Assembly: GCF_003071065.1 (NCBI RefSeq)
Contig: NZ_QCXX01000012.1
Coordinates: 55,685 to 119,684 of the forward strand
Reading direction: 5' to 3'
Length of the DNA: 64,000 nt
Source of the DNA: Sphingobacterium athyrii
GTDB lineage: Bacteria > Bacteroidota > Bacteroidia > Sphingobacteriales > Sphingobacteriaceae
Position numbers and translations under genes: made by a program. Below the pieces are notes generated by a model. That model had not been told where the DNA came from. It did no database searches and saw only the letters and a list, made by a program, of their open reading frames with translations. Positions 1 through 6,951 of this stretch are shown in pieces. Numbering within the stretch: position 1 is the first letter of the stretch; each line of letters begins with the position of its first letter.

Positions 1-623
1 GAAACCAGATTCAATGCCAAATAGGTTGTTGCCAAACCACCCAACACCAAAAAGAACACTTGAATAATATCCGTATAGCCAATCACCTTCATACCGCCCA
101 AGGTAATGATAACGGCAAAAATAGCAATGGCATACATGCATGCTTCCAGACTGATACCCGAAATACTGCTGACGGCAATGGCTCCCAAATAAAGAATAGA
201 AGTCAGGTTGACCACAACGTATAACAGCAACCAAAAAACGGCCATAATCATGGCAACGGTACCATTATATCGCTTGTGCAGAAATTGTGGCATGGTAAAG
301 ATCTTGTTTTTGAGGTAGACCGGTATAAAAAATACCGCAACCACAATCAAGGTAATTGCTGCCATCCATTCGTAAGTCGCAATCGCTAGTCCCATCTTGA
401 AGCCCGAACCACTCATACCAATAAATTGCTCCGCAGAAATATTGGACGCAATCAGCGAGGCTCCGATCGCCCACCAAGTAAGGGACCCTTCGGCAAGGAA
501 ATAATCCTTTGAGCCTACAGATTCAGACTTTTTGCGATAATACACCCATAATCCATAGCCTGCAACAATGACAAAGTATATCAGGAAAACGATGTAATCT
601 TTTGTACTTAAATAATTATTCAT
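1..623 (-). CDS. Sodium:solute symporter (SSS family), probable xylose transporter, 3' part cut by window edge
   Basis: The minus strand from the ATG at 623 reads open to the window edge (about 207 residues). It starts MNNYLSTKDYIVFLIYF and carries several hydrophobic segments plus the motif SLTWWAIGASLIASNISAEQ, typical of the first helices of sodium/sugar symporters of the SSS (SGLT) family. It lies 52 bases downstream of xylA on the same strand, so it is the third gene of the xylose operon; uptake of D-xylose with Na+ is inferred from this position. Only the N-terminal part (roughly the first five membrane helices) is present, so the sugar-binding residues further on cannot be inspected. 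Family assignment is firm, substrate is inference. Confidence 0.85.
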   Translation of the reverse strand, partial: MNNYLSTKDYIVFLIYFVIVAGYGLWVYYRKKSESVGSKDYFLAEGSLTWWAIGASLIASNISAEQFIGMSGSGFKMGLAIATYEWMAAITLIVVAVFFIPVYLKNKIFTMPQFLHKRYNGTVAMIMAVFWLLLYVVVNLTSILYLGAIAVSSISGISLEACMYAIAIFAVIITLGGMKVIGYTDIIQVFFLVLGGLATTYLALNLV

Positions 624-675
624 GTGTTGGTAATTGGTTTAATTTGATCGCCTAATATAGAAATATTTTGAATAA

Positions 676-2004
676 CTATATATATCTATTGATCAAATTT
701 TCTAAATACTCCTGTCTGCCGCTGATCGTTTGTGGCTCACCGAATTCTACGGCCAGATCTCTTAAACGCTCCAAACTCAAGGTTCCTTGCTCAAAAGAAG
801 CCCCATTGCCACTATCGAAAGAAGCATAGCGGTCGGCCCGTATTTTACGGTACTCAGAGTCTTCCAAGATGCGTTCGGCGGTAAGCAAAGCCCTTGCAAA
901 AAGATCCATTCCTCCGATATGGGCATAGAATAGGTCTTGCGGATCGGTTGAGTTCCTGCGAATTTTGGCATCAAAATTAACTCCACCACCCTGGAAGCCG
1001 CCGCCTTCCAAAATGATTAACATAGATTCGGTTAGTTCATTGATATCATTTGGAAATTGATCGGTATCCCAGCCATTTTGATAATCACCTCGGTTGGCGT
1101 CAATGGAGCCTAATTTTCCGGCATCAATCGCGACCTGCAATTCGTGCTGGAAAGTGTGGCCTGCTAAGGTAGCATGGTTTACTTCAAGATTAAGTTTGAA
1201 ATCGTCCAAAAGATCATATTGTCTTAAGAATCCCAACACCGTGGCCGCATCGTAATCATATTGGTGCTTGGTCGGTTCGCATGGTTTTGGTTCGATAAAG
1301 AATGTGCCTTTGAAACCATTTTTACGCGCATAGTCCTTCGCTAAGTGTAAAAACTTGGCAAGATGCTCCTGTTCACGTTTCATATTGGTATTAAGTAGGC
1401 TCATATAACCTTCCCTTCCTCCCCAGAACACATAGTTTTCACCACCTAGGGCAATTGTTGCATCCAATGCAGCTTTTACCTGCGCAGCACCGTGTGTCAA
1501 TACCTGAAAATCCGGGTTGGTCGCTGCCCCATTCATGTAGCGCTTATGGCTAAAAAGATTGGCTGTACCCCAAAGCAGCTTGATACCACTCGCCTGCTGT
1601 TTCTCTTTGGCGTAATCCACGATAGTTGCCAATCTTTTTTCATTTTCCAGCACGTTGTCGGTATAATCAACCAAGTCCACATCATGAAAACAGTAATATG
1701 GAATATTCATTTTGCTGATAAATTCAAAAGCGGCATCCATCTTGTCCTTTGCACGTGTGATCGCATCCGTGCTCTCATCCCAAGGGAAATTGTGCGTAGC
1801 ACCGCCGAATGGATCCGAGCCATCACCATTGAACGAATGCCAATAGGAACAGGCAAACTTAAAATACTCCTCCATCGTTTTACCCGCAACGATTTGTTTC
1901 GGATTGTAATAACGGAAAGCAAATGGATTTTTACTTTCTTTTCCTTCAAATTCGATCTGCCCGATCCCTTTGAAAAACTCTTTTTGTCCTTTAATAATAT
2001 TCAT
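676..2004 (-). CDS. xylA: Xylose isomerase
   Basis: 442 residues, the usual length of the class II enzyme. It converts D-xylose to D-xylulose in the cytoplasm. Recognisable features are FHDVD with the catalytic His near residue 107, VFWGGREGY around 192-200, the metal-binding EPKP (Glu 238, Lys 240) and the histidine-rich NLEVNHATLAGH stretch near 270-285. Its ATG begins only two bases after the xylB stop, so the two are co-transcribed and probably translationally coupled; the ribosome site lies inside the xylB end. The symporter gene follows. No truncation or missing active-site residue is seen. Function is as certain as sequence alone allows. Confidence 0.97.
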   Translation of the reverse strand: MNIIKGQKEFFKGIGQIEFEGKESKNPFAFRYYNPKQIVAGKTMEEYFKFACSYWHSFNGDGSDPFGGATHNFPWDESTDAITRAKDKMDAAFEFISKMNIPYYCFHDVDLVDYTDNVLENEKRLATIVDYAKEKQQASGIKLLWGTANLFSHKRYMNGAATNPDFQVLTHGAAQVKAALDATIALGGENYVFWGGREGYMSLLNTNMKREQEHLAKFLHLAKDYARKNGFKGTFFIEPKPCEPTKHQYDYDAATVLGFLRQYDLLDDFKLNLEVNHATLAGHTFQHELQVAIDAGKLGSIDANRGDYQNGWDTDQFPNDINELTESMLIILEGGGFQGGGVNFDAKIRRNSTDPQDLFYAHIGGMDLFARALLTAERILEDSEYRKIRADRYASFDSGNGASFEQGTLSLERLRDLAVEFGEPQTISGRQEYLENLINRYI

Positions 2005-2006
2005 TT

Positions 2007-3491
2007 TTATTTGCTATTGATTTTAATTTCTAATATTTCCTTCCATTGTTGATAATTTTCTTCGTATTGTTCCACATATTGGGGTTCCACGGTATAAACA
2101 GGTTTTAAACTCCTGAAAGCTTCGGTGAGATCACTATAATAGCCGCTGCCGATGCCTGCTCCCAAGGCCGCGCCAACACTACCATCATGATCATATACTT
2201 CCACAGGAACATTGGTCGCCCCCACGAATGAGTCGCGGAATACCGGGCTCATAAATAAATTGGCGTGTCCGGCACGGATCATCTGCGGATAAAGGCCATT
2301 TTCACGCATAATATCCAAGCCATAGCGAAAAGCAAAGGCAATCCCTTCCTGAATAGCCCGTAAGATATCGGATGTTTCATGTCTATTCAGGTCAATGGAT
2401 GAGATCGAAGCACCTACCAGCTGATTATTTAACATACGCTCAGCACCATTGCCAAAGGGAACAACCTGCAAGCCCTTACTTCCAATCGGCGAAGTAGCAG
2501 CCATGGCGTTGATCCGATCGTAGGATAAATCTTTTCCCAAAAGTTTCCTGCCCCAGCTATTCATAATCCCCGTACCATTGATACAGAGCAATACACCTGT
2601 CCGGATCGCATCTTCCCGATAGTTGACATGAGCAAAGGTATTGACACGGGACTCTCGGTCAGCGATCAGCTGATCACTCACCCCATAGATCACACCGGAA
2701 GTTCCCGCCGTGGCAGCCACTTCACCCGGCTGTAACACATTCAATGACAAGGCATTGTTTGGTTGATCCCCGGCCTTGTAATTGATGGTCACTGTGGATG
2801 AAAGCCCCAGTTCTTCGGCCACTGCCTTCTTGATCTGACCATGCTCAGCAAAAACCGGTAATACTGACGGAATCAGTTTGGAATCAAAACCGTAATAATC
2901 CATCAGCGTTGTTGAAAGTTCATTCTGTTGAAAATCCCAGAATACCCCTTCCGATAAAGCAGAAATGGATGTACTGATGGATCCCGAAAGTTTCATGGCA
3001 ATAAAATCACCGGGAAGCATGATCTTGTCAATTTTATGATAGATTTCGGGCTCGTTTGCCTTCACCCAAGCGAGCTTGGAAGCCGTGAAATTACCGGGAG
3101 AATTGAGATGGTGGTTTAAATTGAATTCCTTTCCGATCTCCTCAAAAGCTTTATTTCCCAATGCAACAGCCCGGCTGTCACACCAAATAATCGCATTGCG
3201 CAATACCTGTTGATCCTTATCGACCACAACAAGTCCATGCATTTGATAAGCGATGCCGATGGCCGTGATCTGCTTCGGATCGTATAAGCCCGTGGCATTG
3301 GCCTTGGATAAGGCCTGCTTGAAATAGCTCCACCAATCGAGCGGATCCTGCTCTGCCCAATTGGGCTGCGGCGAATAAATGGGTGCTTCAACAGCGGGAT
3401 ACTGCGTTGAACAGATCTTTTGTTGTGAGGACGCTTCGACAATGGAAACCTTGACCGAAGATGTACCGATATCTATCCCTAAAAAATACAT
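2007..3491 (-). CDS. xylB: Xylulokinase (FGGY family)
   Basis: 494 residues, standard for the family. It phosphorylates D-xylulose to D-xylulose 5-phosphate with ATP. The start MYFLGIDIGTSSVKVSIV is the N-terminal phosphate-binding loop of FGGY kinases; the FGGY-type catalytic Asp is in YKAGDQPNNAL around residue 240, and the C-terminal signature ATP-site region includes GAALGAGIGSGYY near 445-457. It is the first gene of the leftward xylB-xylA-symporter operon. A promoter and a LacI-type operator lie just upstream (3542-3587), and the regulator gene is divergent. Other FGGY sugar kinases are possible in principle, but the xylA neighbour makes xylulose the clear substrate. Confidence 0.95.
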   Translation of the reverse strand: MYFLGIDIGTSSVKVSIVEASSQQKICSTQYPAVEAPIYSPQPNWAEQDPLDWWSYFKQALSKANATGLYDPKQITAIGIAYQMHGLVVVDKDQQVLRNAIIWCDSRAVALGNKAFEEIGKEFNLNHHLNSPGNFTASKLAWVKANEPEIYHKIDKIMLPGDFIAMKLSGSISTSISALSEGVFWDFQQNELSTTLMDYYGFDSKLIPSVLPVFAEHGQIKKAVAEELGLSSTVTINYKAGDQPNNALSLNVLQPGEVAATAGTSGVIYGVSDQLIADRESRVNTFAHVNYREDAIRTGVLLCINGTGIMNSWGRKLLGKDLSYDRINAMAATSPIGSKGLQVVPFGNGAERMLNNQLVGASISSIDLNRHETSDILRAIQEGIAFAFRYGLDIMRENGLYPQMIRAGHANLFMSPVFRDSFVGATNVPVEVYDHDGSVGAALGAGIGSGYYSDLTEAFRSLKPVYTVEPQYVEQYEENYQQWKEILEIKINSK

Positions 3492-3541
3492 CTGATTTTC
3501 TTTTAAAACTGGTTATTTAAAACAATAAGCGGAAACAACAT

Positions 3542-3555
3542 TGCAACCGGTTGCA
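3542..3555. promoter_or_regulatory. LacI-family operator between xylB and its regulator
   Basis: TGCAACCGGTTGCA is a perfect 14-base palindrome with the central CCGG typical of LacI/GalR-family operators. It abuts the -7 box of the leftward xylB promoter, so a bound repressor would cover the start of transcription. The divergent gene at 3617 encodes a LacI-family protein and is the obvious candidate to bind here; xylose-linked induction is inferred. Confidence 0.8.
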
Positions 3556-3587
3556 TAAAAGTAGGATATGTTTCTGAATTTTCCAAA
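3556..3587 (-). promoter_or_regulatory. Bacteroidota-type promoter of the xylB-xylA-symporter operon
   Basis: Read on the minus strand, TTTG (complement of 3584-3587) is followed after 20 bases by TACTTTTA (complement of 3556-3563), close to the Bacteroidota consensus TTTG / 19-21 bases / TAnnTTTG. The operator palindrome follows at once. Placement fits a start point about 65 bases upstream of xylB. Confidence 0.6.
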
Positions 3588-3616
3588 ATATTCAATAAAA
3601 TTATTTACTTTGGGGC

Positions 3617-4639
3617 GTGAATAAAAAAACAACGATTTATGATATTGCCCGGGCGCTTGGAATCACGGTTTCAACGGTTTCCCGTGCCTTGAATAACGTA
3701 CCTACCATCAGTGAGGCTACACGGCAGCTGGTTCTGGCAAAGGCCAAAGAACTGAATTACAGTGTCAATAAAATTGCGTCTTCGCTCTCTTCGGGCAAGT
3801 CCAATACCATCGGCGTTATCGTGCCGACGATGCAAATCCACTTTTTTGCAGAAGCTGTTCACAGTATTGAAAAAGAATTAAAGAAACACAACTATAGCCT
3901 ATTGCTCTATCAGTCAAACGAATCCTATACGGATGAAGTAAATGGTGTAAAAACCTTACTGGAAGCACAGGTAGACGGAATCATTGCTTCCCTCTCCCTA
4001 GAGACACAGGATATTGCACATTTTCAGGAAGTCATCAAACAAGGCAAATGCCTGATCATCTTTGACCGTACACATCAGGACATTGCCGCCCCTGTCGTCA
4101 AGCTAAACGACTTTGAGGCGGGTTATCTTGCGGCTAAACATCTGATCGAACAGGGCTATAAAAAAATTGGTTTTATCACCACAAACAAAGAAATCGCTAT
4201 TTTTCAGGATCGTTTCAGCGGTTTTGAAGCAGCGTTGAAGGAAGCGGACCTTCCCCAACTCGATGAACTTATTGTAAAGGGCGAACTATCTATCGAGGCG
4301 GGGATAAAAGGCACAGAGCAGATTTTGAAATCTTCCGTTAAACCGGATGCCATCATTGGCGGGGATGACTTTACTGCTGTCGGGATTATTCAGGCGCTTA
4401 AAACTGCACAGATAAATATCCCCGAAACTGGTGTGATCGGTTTCGCAAATCAGACCTTCTCTTCGTTTATCACACCGACCCTGTCCAGTATCGATCAACA
4501 GGCCAACAAAATGGGGGAAGAATGTGCCAAGCTCTTTTTACAAATGGTCAAACAAAAGGATCCTTATGAAGATATCCAGCAGGTTGTCCTCGATCCAATC
4601 CTGATAAAAAGAAAATCTACCTGCAGAATAGACAAATAA
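3617..4639 (+). CDS. LacI/GalR-family transcriptional regulator of the xylose cluster
   Basis: 340 residues. The N-terminal helix-turn-helix TIYDIARALGITVSTVSRAL (residues 5-24) with the hinge-helix region up to about residue 60 is a classic LacI DNA-binding domain; the rest is a periplasmic-binding-protein-like effector domain with NTIGVIVPTMQIHFFAEAV near 64-82 and a typical PDAIIGGDDFTAVGI segment near 242-256. The open frame uses a GTG start at 3617, which puts the helix-turn-helix at the expected distance from the N-terminus. It is divergent from xylB with a palindromic operator in between, so it probably represses the xylose operon and is released by xylose or a derivative. In Bacteroidota such regulators are often called XylR, but the effector here is not proven. 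Confidence 0.9.
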   Translation: MNKKTTIYDIARALGITVSTVSRALNNVPTISEATRQLVLAKAKELNYSVNKIASSLSSGKSNTIGVIVPTMQIHFFAEAVHSIEKELKKHNYSLLLYQSNESYTDEVNGVKTLLEAQVDGIIASLSLETQDIAHFQEVIKQGKCLIIFDRTHQDIAAPVVKLNDFEAGYLAAKHLIEQGYKKIGFITTNKEIAIFQDRFSGFEAALKEADLPQLDELIVKGELSIEAGIKGTEQILKSSVKPDAIIGGDDFTAVGIIQALKTAQINIPETGVIGFANQTFSSFITPTLSSIDQQANKMGEECAKLFLQMVKQKDPYEDIQQVVLDPILIKRKSTCRIDK

Positions 4640-4667
4640 TTAATAACTTTGCCGAAATTTGAAATAA

Positions 4668-5225
4668 ATGCAAGCCCGGCAGAAGTTTAGAATTCTAAGT
4701 ATTTGCTTACTATTTGTTATCCAGGCACTCTTTCTAGTAGCCATCTTTGTTGAAAACACCAGTTCATATATTGTCCTGTCTTTCATCGGATTACTCTCTT
4801 TATTCATGTTATATAGCTACTTTAAGTCGCCTATACATCATCATATACATGAATATGAGTCGATCAAAATAGCAGTATGGGTGCCCGTAGGTGCTATTGC
4901 CTCCTATTATTTTAATCAGATTTTTGGCCTTGGCCCAGTGATGGGTGCTGCACTGACAGGAACATTGGCATCATTTATCCCCAATATCAATAAAAAGTCC
5001 GGTTATCTCCCCCACCTCCCTGCCGCCGTCTATTGTGGTGCCTTTGTCGGCATGTCCAGCGCGCAGGTTGCCCACGGTTTTTCTTTTATCCTGACCGCGA
5101 GTGTTTTTACCGCCATCTTTCTGGTCATTTCAAAAAGCCTGCTGAATGGGATCGGTGGCAAATTGGGAACATTGGCTTTTCTTGGTGTTTCGATGACCTA
5201 TTTACTGCTTTATCTTTTCAAATAA
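4668..5225 (+). CDS. Uncharacterised multi-pass membrane protein, first of a paralogous pair
   Basis: 185 residues with about five to six hydrophobic segments and a cytosolic/periplasmic loop HHHIHEY near 58-64 that is rich in histidine. I do not recognise the family. The C-terminal half has a distinctive pattern: PAAVYCGAFVGMSS (about 118-131), then a helix, then SLLNGIGGKLGTLAFLGV (about 156-173). The next gene repeats the same pattern, so the two are related and may work as a heteromer. The pair is 29 bases after the xylR-like gene on the same strand, so it could be read from the same transcript, but nothing links it to xylose. Conserved glycines in membrane segments suggest a channel or carrier fold; that is inference only. 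Confidence 0.75.
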   Translation: MQARQKFRILSICLLFVIQALFLVAIFVENTSSYIVLSFIGLLSLFMLYSYFKSPIHHHIHEYESIKIAVWVPVGAIASYYFNQIFGLGPVMGAALTGTLASFIPNINKKSGYLPHLPAAVYCGAFVGMSSAQVAHGFSFILTASVFTAIFLVISKSLLNGIGGKLGTLAFLGVSMTYLLLYLFK

Positions 5226-5226
5226 C

Positions 5227-5700
5227 ATGGAAACATTCATTCTCTATCTTGTCGGAATTATCGGAAGTACAGCAACATACTATGTCAATACCCGATACAA
5301 ACAGGGGGCTGTCCGTTCCTCCGCCTTATTGACTTTGATCGTGTCCGGTTTTCTCTATTTTTTTCCACAGCTATTGTCCAGCTATCTCACACAGTATATT
5401 CCAGCCGTATTTATCGGTGCATCTTTTATCGGAATGGTGTCCAAAACGCAGTTGTCCACTTATTTCGGGCTCTCTTTGGCCGGCGTAATCTTCACCACCA
5501 TCCTGCTCAATACCAGCAAGTTCTTTAATGGATATGGCGGCGCATTGGGGACATCGGCCTGTATATCGCTGCTTGTAGTATTGAGTATCCCCTATTTTAA
5601 ATCACCTAGAAAAATGACGGTCGGTTTTCTGCAGTTGCGCAAAACAATCTTAAAAAAAGGGCGCAGGAGAAAAAGAAGAGGTACAGATTTATCGAAATAA
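5227..5700 (+). CDS. Uncharacterised membrane protein, second of the paralogous pair
   Basis: 157 residues, starting one base after the stop of the previous gene, hence tightly coupled. About four hydrophobic segments are followed by a strongly basic tail ending in KKGRRRKRRGTD, which should face the cytoplasm. It matches its upstream neighbour in PAVFIGASFIGMVS (about 58-71) and FFNGYGGALGTSACISLLV (about 98-116), aligned with the same two motifs there. The N-terminal part is shorter than in the neighbour. No known domain is recognised. A two-subunit membrane complex is a reasonable guess from pairing and spacing. Confidence 0.75.
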   Translation: METFILYLVGIIGSTATYYVNTRYKQGAVRSSALLTLIVSGFLYFFPQLLSSYLTQYIPAVFIGASFIGMVSKTQLSTYFGLSLAGVIFTTILLNTSKFFNGYGGALGTSACISLLVVLSIPYFKSPRKMTVGFLQLRKTILKKGRRRKRRGTDLSK

Positions 5701-5707
5701 TATAGGT

Positions 5708-5830
5708 AGATTTACTGTTACAACGCGAGCGGAATTATGCAATAATACCATCGAATTTAACGCAAATAAACCGTATGGCAATGATATAACTGAATTTAAT
5801 GTAATTATAGGGCTGAATTTACTGCAATAA
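5708..5830. repeat. Degenerate direct repeats in an intergenic spacer
   Basis: The spacer holds several look-alike units: GGAATTATGCAATAAT (from 5731), CGAATTTAACGCAAATAA (from 5752), TGAATTTAATGTAATTAT (from 5791) and TGAATTTACTGCAATAAC (from 5814), at spacings of 21, 39 and 23 bases, so close to multiples of 20. They could be an operator array or drift in AT-rich DNA. No promoter consensus stands out. Confidence 0.35.
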
Positions 5831-5843
5831 CTAGTATAACCAC

Positions 5844-6866
5844 ATGAAACCATTCTTATTTTTCTTCCTCATTCAGGTCTTTCTGACCGAAACACTATCC
5901 GCACAAAAAAACACGATTCAGTTGCTGAACCAAGAACGCAACAGTAGTTACCGTGGACTAAGCGTAGTTGACGATCAGACGCTCTGGGTCAGCGGAAACA
6001 ATGGAACAGTCGGATTAAGTACGGATGCAGGAAAAAACTGGCAATGGATCAACCCCATAGGCTACGAAAAAATCGACTTTAGGGATATTGAAGCTTTTGA
6101 TGAAAATGAGGCACTGATTATCTCCGCCGGTTCCCCGGCCTTGATCCTGCGCACCACTGATGCCGGCAGAAGCTGGAAAGAGGTTTTTAAAGATACACGA
6201 CCTGAAATATTTTATGATGGCTTTGCTTTTACACCTAAAGGTGTTGGTATCGCTTTTGGTGACGCCATCAACGGGAAGATGCCTTTATTGAAAACGACAG
6301 ATTTTGGACAGACCTGGCAGGATATATCCTCCAATCTAAGCTATACCATTTTCGAAGGTGAGGCTGGTTTTGCCGCCAGCGGTACCTCTATCTTTAGTCT
6401 GCCGACGGGGAATTTCTGGATCGCAACAGGCGGAACGGTTTCCAATATTTACACGAGCAGTGATCAGGGGGACACCTGGCAGCGTTACAGTTGCCCCATC
6501 ACGCAAGGGCAAAATAGCAGTGGGCCATTTTCCATAGCATTTCATTCACCCAAAAAAGGCATCGTCGTCGGTGGAGATTACCGGAATGACAAGAATACGG
6601 AAAAGGCCTGTTTTCTGAGTCATGATGGCGGTAAAACCTGGCATCCGTCCCGTCAGCCCCTATCAGGCTTTAAGTCAGCGGTGATTTATCTTTCAAGCAA
6701 AAAGCTTATTTGCACCGGAACATCAGGCACAGACCTGTCGGATGATCAGGGAAAAACATGGCATACCATTTCCCGGGAAAGCTACAATGCGGTGCAAAAA
6801 GCAAAAAAAGGGAAAGCTGTTTTTCTGGTTGGGGATAAAGGAAAAATAGCAAGGCTGGTCCAATAG
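5844..6866 (+). CDS. Exported Asp-box (BNR) beta-propeller protein
   Basis: 340 residues with an N-terminal signal peptide (MKPFLFFFLIQVFLTETLSA, cleavage likely before QKN). Six Asp-box motifs of the type S/T-x-D-x-G-x-x-W are visible: STDAGKNW, TTDAGRSW, TTDFGQTW, SSDQGDTW, SHDGGKTW and SDDQGKTW, spread over residues about 57-310. This is the layout of sortilin/Ycf48-like propellers often annotated as oxidoreductase or photosystem assembly homologues in Bacteroidota, though those names carry no proven activity here. It probably acts in the periplasm as a binding or scaffold protein. The 3' end of the gene runs into its own terminator hairpin (6842-6885). No functional link to neighbours is evident. 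Confidence 0.85.
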   Translation: MKPFLFFFLIQVFLTETLSAQKNTIQLLNQERNSSYRGLSVVDDQTLWVSGNNGTVGLSTDAGKNWQWINPIGYEKIDFRDIEAFDENEALIISAGSPALILRTTDAGRSWKEVFKDTRPEIFYDGFAFTPKGVGIAFGDAINGKMPLLKTTDFGQTWQDISSNLSYTIFEGEAGFAASGTSIFSLPTGNFWIATGGTVSNIYTSSDQGDTWQRYSCPITQGQNSSGPFSIAFHSPKKGIVVGGDYRNDKNTEKACFLSHDGGKTWHPSRQPLSGFKSAVIYLSSKKLICTGTSGTDLSDDQGKTWHTISRESYNAVQKAKKGKAVFLVGDKGKIARLVQ

Positions 6867-6885
6867 GTCAACCTTGCTATTTTTT
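6842..6885 (+). terminator. Hairpin terminator overlapping the propeller gene stop
   Basis: Arms AAAAATAGCAAGG (6842-6854) and CCTTGCTATTTTT (6872-6884) pair perfectly over 13 bases around a 17-base loop, followed by more T. The left arm lies inside the last codons of the gene, the stop codon in the loop. Confidence 0.8.
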
Positions 6886-6951
6886 GAGCTTCCCAGCTTT
6901 TGGTGCCGGATGCTACGAAAAGAATTGACGTCTTTTCTCCGGGTAATCGTC

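Noticed and set aside
1492..2052. 186-codon frame antisense to xylA
   Set aside because: xylA is certain on the other strand and the antisense protein shows only low-complexity shadow composition.
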